From Rhodococcus zopfii NBRC 100606 = JCM 9919 (lineage in GTDB: Bacteria > Actinomycetota > Actinomycetes > Mycobacteriales > Mycobacteriaceae): a stretch of DNA of 58,904 nt. The stretch is from assembly GCF_001895025.1 (NCBI RefSeq), contig NZ_BCXI01000046.1, positions 1-58,904 of the forward strand, written 5' to 3'. Under the pieces are notes generated by a model. It saw nothing but the letters and a program-made list of their open reading frames with translations, did not search any database and was not told the origin of the DNA. Below are positions 51,720 to 58,904 of the stretch, piece by piece. Position 1 is the first letter of the stretch; each line of letters starts with the position of its first letter. The position numbers and the translations under genes were made by a program.

Positions 51720-52238
51720 ATGGCAGGCGATACCGTCATCACCGTCATCGGCAATCTGACCGCCGATCCCGAACTGCGTTTCACCCCGGCGGGTGCTGCG
51801 GTCGCGAACTTCACCGTCGCGTCCACGCCCCGTGTCTTCGACCGTCAGTCCAACGAATGGAAGGACGGCGAGGCTCTGTTCCTGCGCTGCAACATCTGGC
51901 GTGAGGCAGCGGAGAATGTGGCCGAAAGCTTGACCCGTGGCTCGCGCGTCATCGTGCAGGGCCGGCTCAAGCAGCGCAGTTACGAGACGCGTGAAGGCGA
52001 GAAGCGCACTGTCGTGGAGCTCGAGGTCGACGAGATCGGCCCTTCGCTCCGTTACGCGACGGCCAAGGTCACCAAGGCCGGCCGTGGTGGGGGCGGCGGT
52101 GGCTTCGGTGGTTCCTCCGGCGGATCGGGCGGCGGGCGTGCAAGCGCCACCGCGAGCACCGGCGGCGACGACCCGTGGGGCAGCGCCCCGCAGGCCGGCT
52201 CGTTCGGTGGTCCCGGGGACGACGAGCCCCCGTTCTGA
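51720..52238 (+). CDS. ssb: Single-stranded DNA-binding protein
   Basis: A 172-residue SSB. The OB fold covers residues 1-112 ([49 protein letters not shown]). A Gly/Ser-rich linker follows, and the acidic tip DDEPPF that recruits replication partners closes it. AGGAGG precedes the ATG. It lies 64 bases after rpsF. Confidence 0.98.
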   Translation: MAGDTVITVIGNLTADPELRFTPAGAAVANFTVASTPRVFDRQSNEWKDGEALFLRCNIWREAAENVAESLTRGSRVIVQGRLKQRSYETREGEKRTVVELEVDEIGPSLRYATAKVTKAGRGGGGGGFGGSSGGSGGGRASATASTGGDDPWGSAPQAGSFGGPGDDEPPF

Positions 52239-52280
52239 TCCGACCTCGATCGGAACATCCAGAAATTACGGAGAACGACC

Positions 52281-52523
52281 ATGCCTAAGCCGCCTGCGCG
52301 CGACAAGGTTTTGAAGAAGAAGGTCTGCACCTTCTGCAAGGAAAAGAACGTGCAGATCGACTACAAGGACACGACGCTGCTGCGCAAGTACGTCAGCGAC
52401 CGCGGCAAGATCCGTGCTCGCCGTGTCACCGGCAACTGCGTGCAGCACCAGCGTGACGTCGCTGTTGCTGTCAAGAACTCGCGTGAGGTCGCACTGCTTC
52501 CTTACGTTTCGACGGCTCGCTGA
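52281..52523 (+). CDS. rpsR: 30S ribosomal protein S18 (Cys-containing form)
   Basis: An 80-residue S18. [62 protein letters not shown] is canonical. C16 and C19 with the later Cys/His (GNCVQHQ) make it the zinc-type form; many actinobacteria also have a Cys-free copy induced by zinc starvation, not seen here. Confidence 0.97.
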   Translation: MPKPPARDKVLKKKVCTFCKEKNVQIDYKDTTLLRKYVSDRGKIRARRVTGNCVQHQRDVAVAVKNSREVALLPYVSTAR

Positions 52524-52539
52524 GGAAAGGGAGGAACCG

Positions 52540-52995
52540 ATGAAGCTCATTCTCACTGCTGACGTTGACAACCTCGGTGCGCCTGGCGACACCGTCGAGG
52601 TCAAGGACGGCTACGGCCGCAACTACCTGCTGCCCCGCGGTCTGGCGATCGTTGCCACCCGTGGCGCGCAGAAGCAGGTCGAGGGCATCCGTCGTGCCCA
52701 GGAAGCGCGCGCTGTGCGCGGCCTGGATCACGCCAAGGAGCTCAAGGAGGCCATCGAGGGCCTCGAGAGCGTCTCGCTGAGCGTCAAGACTGCCGGCGAC
52801 TCGGGCAAGCTGTTCGGCTCGGTCACCGCCGCCGACGTTGCCGGTGCCATCAAGGCTGCCGGTGGCCCGGTCGTCGACAAGCGCATCGTCGAGCTGCCCA
52901 AGGCTCACATCAAGGCGACGGGCAAGCACATCGTCGTCGTGAAGCTGCACCCGGACGTCACCGCGAAGTTCACCCTGAACGTCGTCGGCGCCTGA
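52540..52995 (+). CDS. rplI: 50S ribosomal protein L9
   Basis: A 151-residue L9. [40 protein letters not shown] is the N-terminal RNA-binding domain, followed by the long connecting helix and the C-terminal domain ([42 protein letters not shown]). GGGAGGA precedes ATG 52540. It is the last gene before a strong terminator. Confidence 0.98.
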   Translation: MKLILTADVDNLGAPGDTVEVKDGYGRNYLLPRGLAIVATRGAQKQVEGIRRAQEARAVRGLDHAKELKEAIEGLESVSLSVKTAGDSGKLFGSVTAADVAGAIKAAGGPVVDKRIVELPKAHIKATGKHIVVVKLHPDVTAKFTLNVVGA

Positions 52996-53005
52996 TTCCG
53001 GCTCC

Positions 53006-53042
53006 CGAAGAGCCCCGCGCACAGAGTGCGCGGGGCTCTTCG
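53006..53042 (+). terminator. Strong 17-bp terminator hairpin after rplI
   Basis: CGAAGAGCCCCGCGCAC and its exact complement enclose an AGA loop, starting ten bases past the rplI stop. No U-run follows. It ends the rpsF-rplI operon. Confidence 0.85.
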
Positions 53043-53043
53043 C

Positions 53044-53281
53044 CGTCTATCCACAGCCCCTGTGGATAGACGGGCTCGGATGTGACCTGCGGCATATCGT
53101 TTCGGGAACGAAGCAGCGAACACGCCCGGTGCGCGACACGCCGAAATCGTCGTTGTCCACAGCTGTGAAAAGCAATTTTCGGTCCATGACCTGCGTCTAT
53201 TTGAAGTGTGAGATGCGTTGTCCCCAGCTTCTCCACAATAGGTGCACAAGCTTGTCCTCCCGTTTCCACATTTCATCCACA
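53044..53281. promoter_or_regulatory. Cluster of DnaA-box-like nonamers upstream of dnaB
   Basis: This A+T-rich gap holds TTGTCCACA (53153), a perfect actinobacterial DnaA box, and near matches: CTATCCACA (53047), its inverse at 53061, TTGTCCCCA (53218), TTCTCCACA (53229), GTTTCCACA (53262) and TCATCCACA (53273). The first two form a perfect inverted repeat, CGTCTATCCACAG with its complement, around CCC. No gene is visible from 53043 to 53442; dnaA and dnaN are not here, so it is more likely a DnaA-controlled promoter or titration site than oriC. Confidence 0.55.
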
Positions 53282-53442
53282 GATATGTGCACAACCCGAT
53301 TTGGATCGGCGCATCGAAGTCCCTAACGTCGAGCGCGCCTGCACCGTGTATGTCGGTGGGGGCGAGTAGAACGTGGGTATGGACATACGCGTCGACCACG
53401 CCCTACCGAACGTGGTACGCGGATGGGGAAGGATGGCATCGC

Positions 53443-56400
53443 GTGGCTGTTGTGGACGATCGAGGCCATTCCGACTATCCGCCGCCGGAGGAACCGGGCG
53501 GAGACTTCGGTCGGCAACCTCCGCAGGACATGGTGGCCGAGCAGTCCGTACTCGGCGGCATGCTGCTCAGCAAGGACGCCATCGCCGACGTTCTCGAGGT
53601 GCTGCGCCCCGGCGACTTCTACCGGCCCGCCCACCAGGTCGTCTACGACTCGATCCTCGACCTCTACAGCCGTGGTGAACCGGCCGACCCGGTGACGGTG
53701 TCCGCCGAACTCGACCGCCGCGGCGAACTCAAACGTCTCGGCGGTGCCGCCTATCTGGTGACCCTGACCCAGACGGTGCCCACTGCCGCGAACGCCGGCT
53801 ATTACGCCGAGATCGTCGCCGAGAAGGCCGTCTTGCGCCGCCTCGTCGAAGCGGGCACCCGCATCGTCCAGTACGGCTACGCGGGCGCCGAAGGCCAGGA
53901 CGTCGCCGAGGTCGTCGACCGCGCCCAGGCCGAGATCTTCGACGTCGCCGAGCGTCGCACCACCGAGGACTTCGTTCCCCTCGAAGAGTTGCTGCAGCCG
54001 ACGATGGACGAGATCGACTCCATCGCCAGCCGCGGCGGTATCTCCCTCGGTGTTCCCACCGGATTCGCCGAACTCGACGAGCTCACCAACGGCCTGCACG
54101 CCGGTCAGATGATCATCGTCGCCGCCCGTCCCGGCGTCGGTAAGGCCCTCGCGCTCGACACTCCCCTCCCCACCCCGGATGGGTGGACCACGATGGGCGA
54201 GGTCGCGGTGGGCGATCTGCTGCTCGACGCCCACGGCGCACCGACCCGCGTGGTCGCCGCGACCCCGGTCATGACCGGCCGTCCCTGCTACGAGGTCGAG
54301 TTCTCCGACGGCACCGTCGTCGTCGCCGACGAACAGCACCAGTGGCGTACGGTCGCCGGGATCCGCACCACCGGGGAGCTGGCCGCGACCGTCGCGGACG
54401 GTCACCTCGTCGCCAACAGCGCGGCTCTGCATCTTCCCGACGCGGACCTGCCGGTCGCGCCGTTCACGCTCGGTGCGTGGCTCGGGGGGCCGTCCGAGGA
54501 TCCGGACCTGCACATGCGGATGGAAGGCGAAGGCGACTTCGCCGGCGAGCTGATGACGCTCGGCGCCCACATCCCCGAGGTCTATCTGCGCGCCTCCGAG
54601 CGACAGCGCCGCGACCTGCTCGCCGGAGTCCTCGACGCCGGGGGCACCGTCGAGGCCGACGGCACCGTACGTTTCGAGAGCGACTGCCCGCGCCTGCTCG
54701 ACGGCATCGCCGAACTGCTCGCCGGACTCGGCTACACCCACACCCTCGACGCCGGTTCGGTGTCCTTCGTCGCCGACGACGACGTGTTCGTGCTGCCGAG
54801 CAAGGCACTGCAGCACAAGGAGAATCGTCGCGCCGTCGCGCAGGAACGCCGCGTCGTCGCGGTGCGGCCCGTCGCGTCGGTGCCGGTGCGGTGCGTCGAG
54901 GTCGACGGTGAACACCTGTACCTCGCCGGCCGATCGATGATCCCCACCCACAATTCGACGCTCAGCATGGACTTCATGCGGTCGTGCTCCATCAAGCACG
55001 GCATGGCGTCGGTCATCTTCTCCCTGGAGATGGGCAAGACGGAGATCGTCATGCGTCTGCTCTCCGCAGAGGCGAAGATCAAGCTCGGCGACATGCGGTC
55101 CGGCCGCATGACCGACGACGACTGGACGCGTCTGGCCCGGCGGATGAGCGAGATCAGCGAAGCCCCTTTGTTCATCGACGACTCCCCCAACCTGACGATG
55201 ATGGAGATCCGCGCAAAGGCGCGGCGGCTCAAGCAGAAACACGACATCCGTCTCATCGTCATCGACTACCTGCAGCTGATGTCGTCCGGCAAGAAGGTCG
55301 AGTCGCGTCAGCAGGAGGTCTCCGAATTCTCGCGTAGCCTCAAGCTTCTCGCGAAGGAACTCGAGGTTCCGGTCGTCGCGGTGTGTCAGCTCAACCGTGG
55401 TCCCGAGCAGCGCACCGACAAGAGGCCGCAGGTCTCGGACCTCCGCGAGTCCGGCTGCCTTCCCGCGAGCACTCGAGTGCTGCGGGCGGACAACGGCTGC
55501 GAAGTCACCCTCGGCGAGTTGCTCGCGAGCGGTGAACAGCCCGAGGTGTGGTCGCTCGACGAGCGTATGCGCATGGTCGCCCGGCCGATGGTCAAGGTGT
55601 TCCCGTCCGGCCGCAAGGAAGTGTTCCGGCTGACGCTCGACTCCGGCCGTCAGGTCGAGGCCACCGCGAACCATCCGTTCCTCACGGTCGACGGCTGGAT
55701 CCCGCTCGGCGAGCTGATGGCCGGCGAGCGCGTCGCGGTGCCCCGTGCCCTGCCTGCTCCGCTCGAGATCGTCGAACTGTCCGACGACGAGGTGTTCGAC
55801 CTCGCCGGTCGTGCGGTCGCGCAGGGTTGCGTTCCCGCACAGGCATTTTCACTGCCGAAGGCTCAAGTCGCGGCGTTCGTCTGCCACGTCTGGGAAGACG
55901 GCGGCGAGGTCGCGTGGGATGTCGAGGATGCGCGCGCGGTGATCCGGTTCCCGTCCGCCGGCCGGCGGGTTGCCGACGACCTCGCCCGGCTGCTCCTGCG
56001 GATCGGTGTGTTCGCGCGGATCGTCGAGACCGCGGCGGGCTGGGACGTGGTCGTGACCGGTCGCGAGAGCGAGGCCGTCTTCCTGCACGACGTCGGCAAG
56101 TACGGCACGGCAGCACAGTGGGTGCTCGCGCAGCTCGGTCCGAAGTTGGTGCGGCACAGCGCCGATACGGTCACCCCCGAGATCGAAGCCGAGCTCGGAC
56201 GGCTCCTCGCGGTCGAGAACCTCGCCCCCGCCGAACTGGTCGCCGCGGCGGCGTCCCGGTCCTCGTCGGGTGCACGATCGAGCCTGGCACAGGTCGCCGG
56301 TGTCCTCGACACCGCCGACATCGAGATGGTCGCCACGAACAACGTGTTCTGGGACGAGATCGTCTCCATCGAGAGCCTCGGTGAGCGGGATGTATTCGAC

Positions 56401-56637
56401 GGAACCGTCCCGGGCACACACAATTTCGTGGCCGACGGCATCTCCGTGCACAACAGCCTCGAGCAGGACGCCGACATGGTCATCCTGTTGCACCGTCCCG
56501 ACGCGTTCGAACGCGACGACCCGCGGGGCGGCGAGGCGGACCTCATCGTGGGTAAGCATCGTAACGGTCCGACGGCCACGATCACGGTCGCGCACCAGCT
56601 GCACCTGTCGCGGTTCGTGGACATGGCGCGAGGCTGA
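53443..56637 (+). CDS. dnaB: Replicative DNA helicase DnaB with two inteins
   Basis: A 1064-residue precursor; removal of two inteins leaves a 461-residue helicase of normal length that unwinds DNA at the fork. The N-terminal domain (RQPPQDMVAEQSVLGGMLLSKDAIADVLEVLRPGDFYRPAHQ) binds primase. The P-loop RPGVGK|ST is split by intein 1 after Lys; DnaB motif H3 (IDYLQLMSS) is intact; DLRESG|SLEQDADM is split by intein 2. GTG 53443 gives AVVDD, as in M. tuberculosis Rv0058. The helicase is inactive until both inteins splice, since the ATP site is interrupted. Confidence 0.96.
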   Translation: MAVVDDRGHSDYPPPEEPGGDFGRQPPQDMVAEQSVLGGMLLSKDAIADVLEVLRPGDFYRPAHQVVYDSILDLYSRGEPADPVTVSAELDRRGELKRLGGAAYLVTLTQTVPTAANAGYYAEIVAEKAVLRRLVEAGTRIVQYGYAGAEGQDVAEVVDRAQAEIFDVAERRTTEDFVPLEELLQPTMDEIDSIASRGGISLGVPTGFAELDELTNGLHAGQMIIVAARPGVGKALALDTPLPTPDGWTTMGEVAVGDLLLDAHGAPTRVVAATPVMTGRPCYEVEFSDGTVVVADEQHQWRTVAGIRTTGELAATVADGHLVANSAALHLPDADLPVAPFTLGAWLGGPSEDPDLHMRMEGEGDFAGELMTLGAHIPEVYLRASERQRRDLLAGVLDAGGTVEADGTVRFESDCPRLLDGIAELLAGLGYTHTLDAGSVSFVADDDVFVLPSKALQHKENRRAVAQERRVVAVRPVASVPVRCVEVDGEHLYLAGRSMIPTHNSTLSMDFMRSCSIKHGMASVIFSLEMGKTEIVMRLLSAEAKIKLGDMRSGRMTDDDWTRLARRMSEISEAPLFIDDSPNLTMMEIRAKARRLKQKHDIRLIVIDYLQLMSSGKKVESRQQEVSEFSRSLKLLAKELEVPVVAVCQLNRGPEQRTDKRPQVSDLRESGCLPASTRVLRADNGCEVTLGELLASGEQPEVWSLDERMRMVARPMVKVFPSGRKEVFRLTLDSGRQVEATANHPFLTVDGWIPLGELMAGERVAVPRALPAPLEIVELSDDEVFDLAGRAVAQGCVPAQAFSLPKAQVAAFVCHVWEDGGEVAWDVEDARAVIRFPSAGRRVADDLARLLLRIGVFARIVETAAGWDVVVTGRESEAVFLHDVGKYGTAAQWVLAQLGPKLVRHSADTVTPEIEAELGRLLAVENLAPAELVAAAASRSSSGARSSLAQVAGVLDTADIEMVATNNVFWDEIVSIESLGERDVFDGTVPGTHNFVADGISVHNSLEQDADMVILLHRPDAFERDDPRGGEADLIVGKHRNGPTATITVAHQLHLSRFVDMARG
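54145..54954 (+). other. Intein 1 in the DnaB P-loop (class 3 type)
   Basis: A 270-residue in-frame insertion between Lys and Ser of the Walker A motif. It starts with Ala (ALALDTPLPTPDGW) rather than Cys/Ser and ends THN|S. W67 (ADEQHQW, block B), C250 (VRCVEVDGEHLYLAG, block F) and T268 before His-Asn give the Trp-Cys-Thr set of class 3 inteins, known from DnaB-like helicases of actinobacteria and their phages. A LAGLIDADG region remains (TLGAWLGGP, LLAGVLDAGGTVEADG) but both acidic motif residues look altered, so homing is probably lost. Confidence 0.88.
55456..56454 (+). other. Intein 2 in DnaB (DLRESG|S site, class 1)
   Basis: A 333-residue insertion starting CLPASTRVLRADNG and ending GTHNFVADGISVHN|S, with the standard Cys1, block B (ATANHPFLTVDGW), block F and terminal His-Asn. 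The extein site and sequence (WSLDERMRMVARPM, VFPSGRKEVFRL) match the M. tuberculosis DnaB intein. The central endonuclease part is short and lacks recognisable LAGLIDADG residues (VFDLAGRAVAQGCVP), so it is a decayed or mini-like homing domain. Confidence 0.93.
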
Positions 56638-56844
56638 TCCGAGCGGCCGCCGCTGGTTGCCGCATCGCCTGGGAATGAGACGAAATCGGACATGGTGAGA
56701 TTCCGAGACAAGCACCTGGGGTTTGTACTTCGATGAGACGAACGCGATGTTGGACGAGATGCTTACGGGTTCGCGGCGCGGGTTGTCGATCGCATCGAGT
56801 TTCTTCACGGTTGAGTTTCCAGGTAGGTCCGGTTCCTCGGCGGG

Positions 56845-57480
56845 TCATGTCAATGCGCTCGCGAGGGCGCGAGCTGTCCAATCCGCGTAGTGGTCGAGCG
56901 ACCAGCCGCGGCCGAGCACCAGGAGTTCGTACAACTCCACCGCGGTGTAGGTCCAGAGCACGTCGCGTACCTCGTCGAGCTCGATCCCGGCACGCAGCTG
57001 GCCGGTCTCCAGGAGGTGTTGCCCGAACATGGTCATGCCGGCGAGGCGTTCGTCGAGCAGCTTCTGCCAGACGTCCACCAGAGCATCGTCGCTGTGTCGA
57101 CCGTCGCGGATCAGGATCTGAACCTTGGCCGAGCGCTGCTGTCGTCGTGCGAGACCGTGGATGTAGATCTCGATCTTGCGCCGCACGTCGGGCTCCGCCA
57201 GTGCCGCCTGGACCGCCGGTCGTTGCGCCACCGCCACATTCTCGTCGTCTCCGGCGATCACGAAATCGAACACGGCCTTGGCCAACGCCGCCTTCGTGCC
57301 GAAGCTCTTGTAAATGCTCTCTGGCGATACTCCTGCCCGCCGCGCAACCGTGGTGATGGAGGTCGCGCGGAATCCGTCTCGCTCGAATAGCTCCTTCGCT
57401 GCCGCTACCACCGCACGCCGACGGAGTTGCGCCTGCTCACGCCGGTGGGAGACGTCGTATTTCCTCTTGACTTCGCTCAT
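56845..57480 (-). CDS. TetR-family regulator
   Basis: A 211-residue regulator. REQAQLRRRAVVAAAKELFERDGFRATSITTVARRAGVSPESIYKSFGTKAALAKAVFDFV is the helix-turn-helix region; the ligand domain is all-helical and ends WSLDHYADWTARALASAL. ATG 57480 is the first start near the domain; an earlier in-frame one lies inside the divergent gene. It is divergent from a SnoaL-SRPBCC protein across 53 bases with a dyad, and probably represses that gene. Confidence 0.9.
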   Translation of the reverse strand: MSEVKRKYDVSHRREQAQLRRRAVVAAAKELFERDGFRATSITTVARRAGVSPESIYKSFGTKAALAKAVFDFVIAGDDENVAVAQRPAVQAALAEPDVRRKIEIYIHGLARRQQRSAKVQILIRDGRHSDDALVDVWQKLLDERLAGMTMFGQHLLETGQLRAGIELDEVRDVLWTYTAVELYELLVLGRGWSLDHYADWTARALASALT

Positions 57481-57501
57481 CACCAGTCCGATACTTTTAG
57501 G

Positions 57502-57516
57502 TACAGTCTTACTGTA
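57502..57516. promoter_or_regulatory. TetR operator candidate
   Basis: TACAGT-CTT-ACTGTA is a perfect six-base inverted repeat with a three-base centre, in the 53-base gap between the divergent TetR gene and the SnoaL-SRPBCC gene. It overlaps likely -10 sequence (TACTTT/ACTGTATCT). Confidence 0.6.
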
Positions 57517-57533
57517 TCTATTTTGGAGCAGCC

Positions 57534-58568
57534 ATGAATGCTCATCCCACGGTCGTGTCCACCGACCCGAAATCCATCGCGATCCGCAGTATCCACAACA
57601 TGGCACGCGGGAACCGCACCGACTTCGACGAAGTGATCGGCGTCGGCGGGTTCACCCGAGAGAGCAGGGCCGCGCCACCGTCGGCGCGCGGCACCGGACC
57701 CGATGCCTTCTACGAACTCGCGCTGTGGCTGCGCGCCGCATTCGAGGATCTGACGTACGAGATCCACCACGCCGTCACCGAGCGGAATCTCATCACGGTG
57801 AATTCGACGATGCACGGACGCCACACCGCACCGATCGCCTTCTACACCGAAGACGGCAAGCTCGACACCGTCTTCCCACCCACCGGTCGAACATTCGCGA
57901 TCACTCAATCCCATTGGTTCCGAATCGAAGACGGCAAAATCGTCGAGCATTGGGCGAACCGGGACGATCTCGGGCTCGCCAAGCAACTCGGATGGGTCCC
58001 GCCGACGCCGACCTATCTGATCCGGATGGCGCGCGCCAAGCGCCGCGCCCAGCGGAGCCTCTACCGGGTAGCGGCGGAATCCGCGGTATCGAGGCACGTA
58101 CCGGCGGAACCGACAGTGAAGCACCGCAGGATCGAGGGCGAGGCACTGTTCCCGCTCAGCCCTGAGCAGACGTGGGATCTGGTGTTCGGCAACCGGCTGC
58201 AGCGGTTGGTCGAGCTGTCCGATTCGATCGTCGCGGTCGAAAACTACGAGATGCGCGCGAACGGCACACCTCGATACGTGATGGTGACCCGCATCGGTCC
58301 CGTCACGATACGCAGCACCTCCGACTACACCGTCTACAACCGTCCACGCAACACCGTCAATGCGGTACTCGACAGTCCCTTCGGAGGCGTTTACGAGATG
58401 GACTTCCAGCCCGACGGAGCGAACACTCGAGTGTCGTATTGCTGGAGCATCGAAACGACAACCCCCTTTGCCCGCATCCTGCTGCCGGTTCTCGCACCGC
58501 TGATTGCCCGCTCCCTCCGCGCGGACCTGGAGACGGTAGCGAGCCGTGTCTCCGGCACTCGTTTATGA
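57534..58568 (+). CDS. SnoaL/NTF2-like and SRPBCC two-domain protein
   Basis: A 344-residue protein. Residues 10-150 form a SnoaL-like (NTF2) cone fold (AIRSIHNMARGNRTDFDEVIG, RTFAITQSHWFRIEDGKIVEHWANRDDLGLAKQLGW), a scaffold used by polyketide cyclases and small isomerases. Residues 195-335 form an SRPBCC/START-like cavity (IEGEALFPLSPEQTWDLVFGNRLQRLVEL to ETTTPFARILLPVLAPLIARSLRADLETVASR). Both bind hydrophobic ligands; no catalytic pair is certain. TTTTGGAGC precedes the ATG. It is controlled, by position, by the divergent TetR gene. Confidence 0.82.
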   Translation: MNAHPTVVSTDPKSIAIRSIHNMARGNRTDFDEVIGVGGFTRESRAAPPSARGTGPDAFYELALWLRAAFEDLTYEIHHAVTERNLITVNSTMHGRHTAPIAFYTEDGKLDTVFPPTGRTFAITQSHWFRIEDGKIVEHWANRDDLGLAKQLGWVPPTPTYLIRMARAKRRAQRSLYRVAAESAVSRHVPAEPTVKHRRIEGEALFPLSPEQTWDLVFGNRLQRLVELSDSIVAVENYEMRANGTPRYVMVTRIGPVTIRSTSDYTVYNRPRNTVNAVLDSPFGGVYEMDFQPDGANTRVSYCWSIETTTPFARILLPVLAPLIARSLRADLETVASRVSGTRL

Positions 58569-58843
58569 GCAAAGCATCTTGTCTCAACTTCGGAGGTCGA
58601 GCTCGTCACATTGTGCCCGTTTCCGCAGTTTCCTGTCTCAACAATCGGCAGGAGCGGCAGCCGTCGAGATGCGGCCAAGAATGACCGGACACGCCACTGC
58701 ACTTCGACGGATCCCGGGTGGGTCGCCAGTGCTCGTCAAAGTAGGTGCGTCACCGCGAGCGGATCAATCTCCGGCACACAGTCGATCCCACCTCCGCCGT
58801 GTGCACTCGTCCGGGCAGGAGCGCCGGCCGTTGCAGTAAGGAG
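58569..58843. other. Right-end region with no recognised gene
   Basis: After the SnoaL-SRPBCC stop I see no open frame with a plausible product or ribosome site on either strand. The frames here are short, Arg/Ser-rich and uninformative. It may contain the 3' tail of the preceding transcript. Confidence 0.5.
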
Positions 58844-58890
58844 ACGTCCACCTGCTGACGGTGCCCTCCAGGTTGTCGGCAGGTGGACGT
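58844..58890. terminator. Hairpin near the window end
   Basis: ACGTCCACCTGC and GCAGGTGGACGT are exact complements, and the inner TGAC/GTCG nearly extends the stem, with about a 15-base loop. A TCTAGG stretch follows. It could end a gene that runs leftward from beyond the window or the SnoaL-SRPBCC transcript. Confidence 0.5.
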
Positions 58891-58904
58891 TCTAGGTGTC
58901 GGGC

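Noticed and set aside
53041..53442. Chromosomal origin (oriC)
   Set aside because: DnaA-box-like sites are present, but dnaA, dnaN, recF and rpmH, which flank oriC in this group, are absent.
53323..55674. 783-codon frame antisense to dnaB
   Set aside because: It mirrors the DnaB coding frame, has no ribosome site and no recognisable motif.
58546..58895. Short overlapping frames at the right end
   Set aside because: Products are Arg/Ser-rich without domains and lack ribosome sites.

Overview
The window reads as a high-G+C actinobacterial chromosome from the Mycobacteriales, most likely Rhodococcus or a close relative. The right half keeps the gene order of the Mycobacterium tuberculosis Rv0046c-Rv0058 segment (ino1, PadR, DUF1707 protein, DUF5318 protein, ponA1, mannosyltransferase, then rpsF-ssb-rpsR-rplI-dnaB). 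Many starts are GTG, genes often overlap by 4 bases, and several promoters look leaderless.

Left part (1-10.8 kb): after the tail of an acyl-CoA synthetase and a stand-alone adenylate kinase comes a seven-gene leftward array. It holds a MocR/PtsJ-type regulator, a class I aminotransferase, a GabT-like aminotransferase, a RdgB/HAM1 nucleotide pyrophosphatase, threonine ammonia-lyase, a TrpB2-type enzyme and serine hydroxymethyltransferase, with a divergent YggS-type PLP-binding protein. Seven of these eight are PLP-fold proteins and several duplicate housekeeping functions. This island is the best candidate for an undescribed system.

Middle (10.9-19.4 kb): a thioesterase, a tandem-domain HxlR regulator next to a carotenoid/stilbene oxygenase, two F420-type luciferase-like oxidoreductases, and a TetR regulator divergent from two paired acyl-CoA dehydrogenases.

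19.4-26.7 kb: a complete leftward gas vesicle operon (no gvpN or gvpC), interrupted after its first gene by a 1.3 kb tnpB-only IS605-type element. Its promoter region carries two divergent sigma-B-like promoters, one for gvp and one for a CsbD-like stress gene.

26.7-38.8 kb: a TIGR04338/DUF2786 pair, divergent from a carbohydrate ABC transporter across a perfect 12-base inverted repeat; a class A penicillin-binding protein; and a TetR-controlled acyl-CoA dehydrogenase / aminoglycoside-phosphotransferase-like kinase / SDR operon resembling 4-hydroxy-acid catabolism.

38.8-58.9 kb: the conserved ino1-to-dnaB segment. It also contains a second, longer class A PBP, a decayed STAND/WD40 gene, a run of DnaA-box-like sequences before dnaB, and a dnaB split by two inteins, the first with the hallmarks of a class 3 intein. 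The window ends with a TetR regulator divergent from a SnoaL-SRPBCC fusion protein. No tRNA, rRNA or CRISPR array was seen.
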